A stretch of DNA of 7,412 bases. It comes from Rickettsiales bacterium. GTDB lineage: Bacteria > Pseudomonadota > Alphaproteobacteria > Rickettsiales > UBA1997. The notes beneath the pieces were generated by a model, which saw only the letters and a program-made list of their open reading frames with translations, was not told the DNA's origin and did no database searches. Below, piece by piece: positions 6,492 to 7,412 of this stretch. The translations under genes and the position numbers were made by a program. The stretch is from the NCBI GenBank assembly GCA_947487845.1, contig CANKYC010000056.1:1-7412 (forward strand). The letters are read 5' to 3'. Each line of letters opens with the position of its first letter. The stretch's first letter is position 1.

Positions 6492-7412
6492 AATTAACAA
6501 AAAAAAGCCCCAATCTTTAGAAAATACTTTCACCGAATTTCTGCTTTACAAAACGCCGAATAACAAAGTGAAAGTCGAAATTTTTCTGCGTGATGAAAAT
6601 ATTTGGTTAACTCAAGAAAAAATCGCCGCATTGTTTGGGGTTGATCGCACGGTTATTACCAAGCATTTAAAAAACATTTTTGAAACAGCAGAGTTAAAAA
6701 AAGAAGCAACTTGTGCAAAATTTGCACAAGTTCGCGATGAAGGTGGGCGTAGTGTTAATCGTGAAATTGAGTTCTACAACCTCGACGCCATAATCTCAGT
6801 TGGCTATCGCGTCAATTCAACTCAGGCCACGCATTTTCGCATTTGGGCAACTGAGCGCTTGAAGGAATACATCATCAAAGGTTTCACCATGGATGATGAG
6901 CGCTTGAAAGATCCAAGAAAAATTTTTGGCAAAGATTATTTTGATGAGCAGTTAGAACGCATTCGCGACATCAGAAGCTCTGAGCGCAGATTCTATCAAA
7001 AAATCACCGATATTTACTCGCAGTGCAGCATCGACTACAACCCAGAAAACCAAGAAACTAAAGACTTCTTCGCCACCGTTCAAAATAAACTACACTTCGC
7101 AATCACTGGCAACACCGCCGCTGAAATAATCAATTCAAGAGCCAGCAGCCAAAAAGAAAATATGGGCTTAACTAATTGGAAAAATTCTCCACTGGGAAAG
7201 ATCCGTAAAAGCGATGTTTCAATTGCCAAAAATTTCTTAAACGAAGACGAGTTAGACAGCCTAAACCTAATCGTTTCAATGTATTTAGACTACGCAGAAA
7301 ATCAGGCAAAAAAACATCAAGCAATGACCATGAAAGACTGGTCAAACAAACTAAACGCCTTTTTACAATTTAACGAACAAGAGATTTTAACCAATGCCGG
7401 CAAGGTTTCCGC
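6484..7412 (+). CDS. rhuM: RhuM family protein, C-terminus beyond the window
   Basis: The first 309 residues are visible, with no stop before the right edge; family members are usually a little longer. The N-terminus contains KVKVEIFLRDENIWLTQEKI and a probable helix-turn-helix (about 42-65, IAALFGVDRTVITKHLKNIF). A variable segment (TCAKFAQVRDEGG, 76-88) follows, then YNLDAIISVGYRVNS (98-112), FRIWATERLKEYIIKG (118-133) and GKDYFDEQLERIRDIRSSERRFYQKITDIY (149-178). The remainder is a helical C-terminal domain typical of plain RhuM, without a Fic motif. It was first named in Salmonella SPI-3 and is common inside type I restriction loci; its biochemical function is unknown, and DNA or partner binding through the N-terminus is inference. 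Its ATG overlaps the end of the RhuM-Fic gene by 8 bases, indicating coupled translation. It is a paralogue of that gene over the first ~130 residues and has its own palindrome at the matching position. Confidence 0.9.
   Translation, partial: MTKINKKKPQSLENTFTEFLLYKTPNNKVKVEIFLRDENIWLTQEKIAALFGVDRTVITKHLKNIFETAELKKEATCAKFAQVRDEGGRSVNREIEFYNLDAIISVGYRVNSTQATHFRIWATERLKEYIIKGFTMDDERLKDPRKIFGKDYFDEQLERIRDIRSSERRFYQKITDIYSQCSIDYNPENQETKDFFATVQNKLHFAITGNTAAEIINSRASSQKENMGLTNWKNSPLGKIRKSDVSIAKNFLNEDELDSLNLIVSMYLDYAENQAKKHQAMTMKDWSNKLNAFLQFNEQEILTNAGKVS
6708..6732. repeat. Intragenic palindrome in the plain rhuM gene
   Basis: AACTTGTGCAAA (6708-6719) and TTTGCACAAGTT (6721-6732) are perfect 12-bp inverted arms around a single A. 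The dyad axis, base 6720, is the third position of the Lys79 codon. It encodes TCAKFAQV, between the helix-turn-helix and the YNLDAII block. The ungapped offset of the two paralogues here is 9 residues, so this axis aligns exactly with that at 5690 in the RhuM-Fic gene. Confidence 0.92.
6796..6820 (+). repeat. 25-bp direct repeat, copy 2 (plain rhuM gene)
   Basis: This is identical to 5757-5781 and encodes SVGYRVNS (residues 105-112) plus one base. The two copies are about 1.04 kb apart in the same orientation. Recombination between them would remove the rest of the RhuM-Fic gene, including the Fic domain. It would also join that gene's helix-turn-helix and palindrome in frame to the plain RhuM body. 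Confidence 0.9.

Noticed and set aside
7325..7344. 6-bp inverted repeat TGACCA / TGGTCA in rhuM
   Set aside because: It is short with an 8-base spacer and matches nothing at the paralogous position; such repeats are expected by chance.

Overview
The window is AT-rich, tightly packed DNA from a Gram-negative bacterium. A TonB-dependent outer-membrane receptor, an Mla-type lipid-transport permease and RlmJ together point to Proteobacteria. The style of the MlaE and RlmJ proteins, with low GC, suggests an alphaproteobacterium, but the order cannot be fixed from this sequence. No + strand gene has a recognisable Shine-Dalgarno sequence, and every stop seen is TAA. There is no gene-free stretch longer than about 75 bases.

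Left part (1-2215, minus strand): a small two-membrane-segment, Cys/His-bearing protein resembling the DUF2946 family is followed by a TonB-dependent receptor that runs off the left edge. They form a likely metal or metallophore uptake pair. The 73-base gap between them holds nested inverted repeats. The outer 13-bp stem covers the upstream stop codon and the presumed ribosome-binding region of the receptor.

Right part (2260-7412, plus strand): five genes run head to tail with gaps of 16, 5, 5 and -8 bases. First come two housekeeping genes, mlaE (retrograde phospholipid transport) and rlmJ (23S rRNA m6A2030 methylation). Then comes hsdM, the modification subunit of a type I restriction-modification system. 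Two RhuM-family genes follow: the first is fused to a C-terminal Fic/Doc domain, and the second is a plain RhuM that runs off the right edge. hsdS and hsdR are not in the window and would be expected further right. The right half therefore looks like a defence cassette placed directly behind a housekeeping operon.

The most striking signal is in the two RhuM-family genes. Each carries a perfect 12-bp-arm palindrome inside its coding sequence. The arm sequences are largely different, yet the dyad axis falls on exactly the same aligned base, the third position of homologous codons (Ile70 and Lys79). This lies between the N-terminal helix-turn-helix and the conserved YNLDAIISVGYRVNS block. It looks like selection for a gene-specific dyad at the DNA or RNA level, for example a self-encoded operator or a cleavage, hairpin or recombination site. 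A 25-bp exact, in-phase direct repeat just downstream would allow the helix-turn-helix/palindrome module to be exchanged between the two genes.
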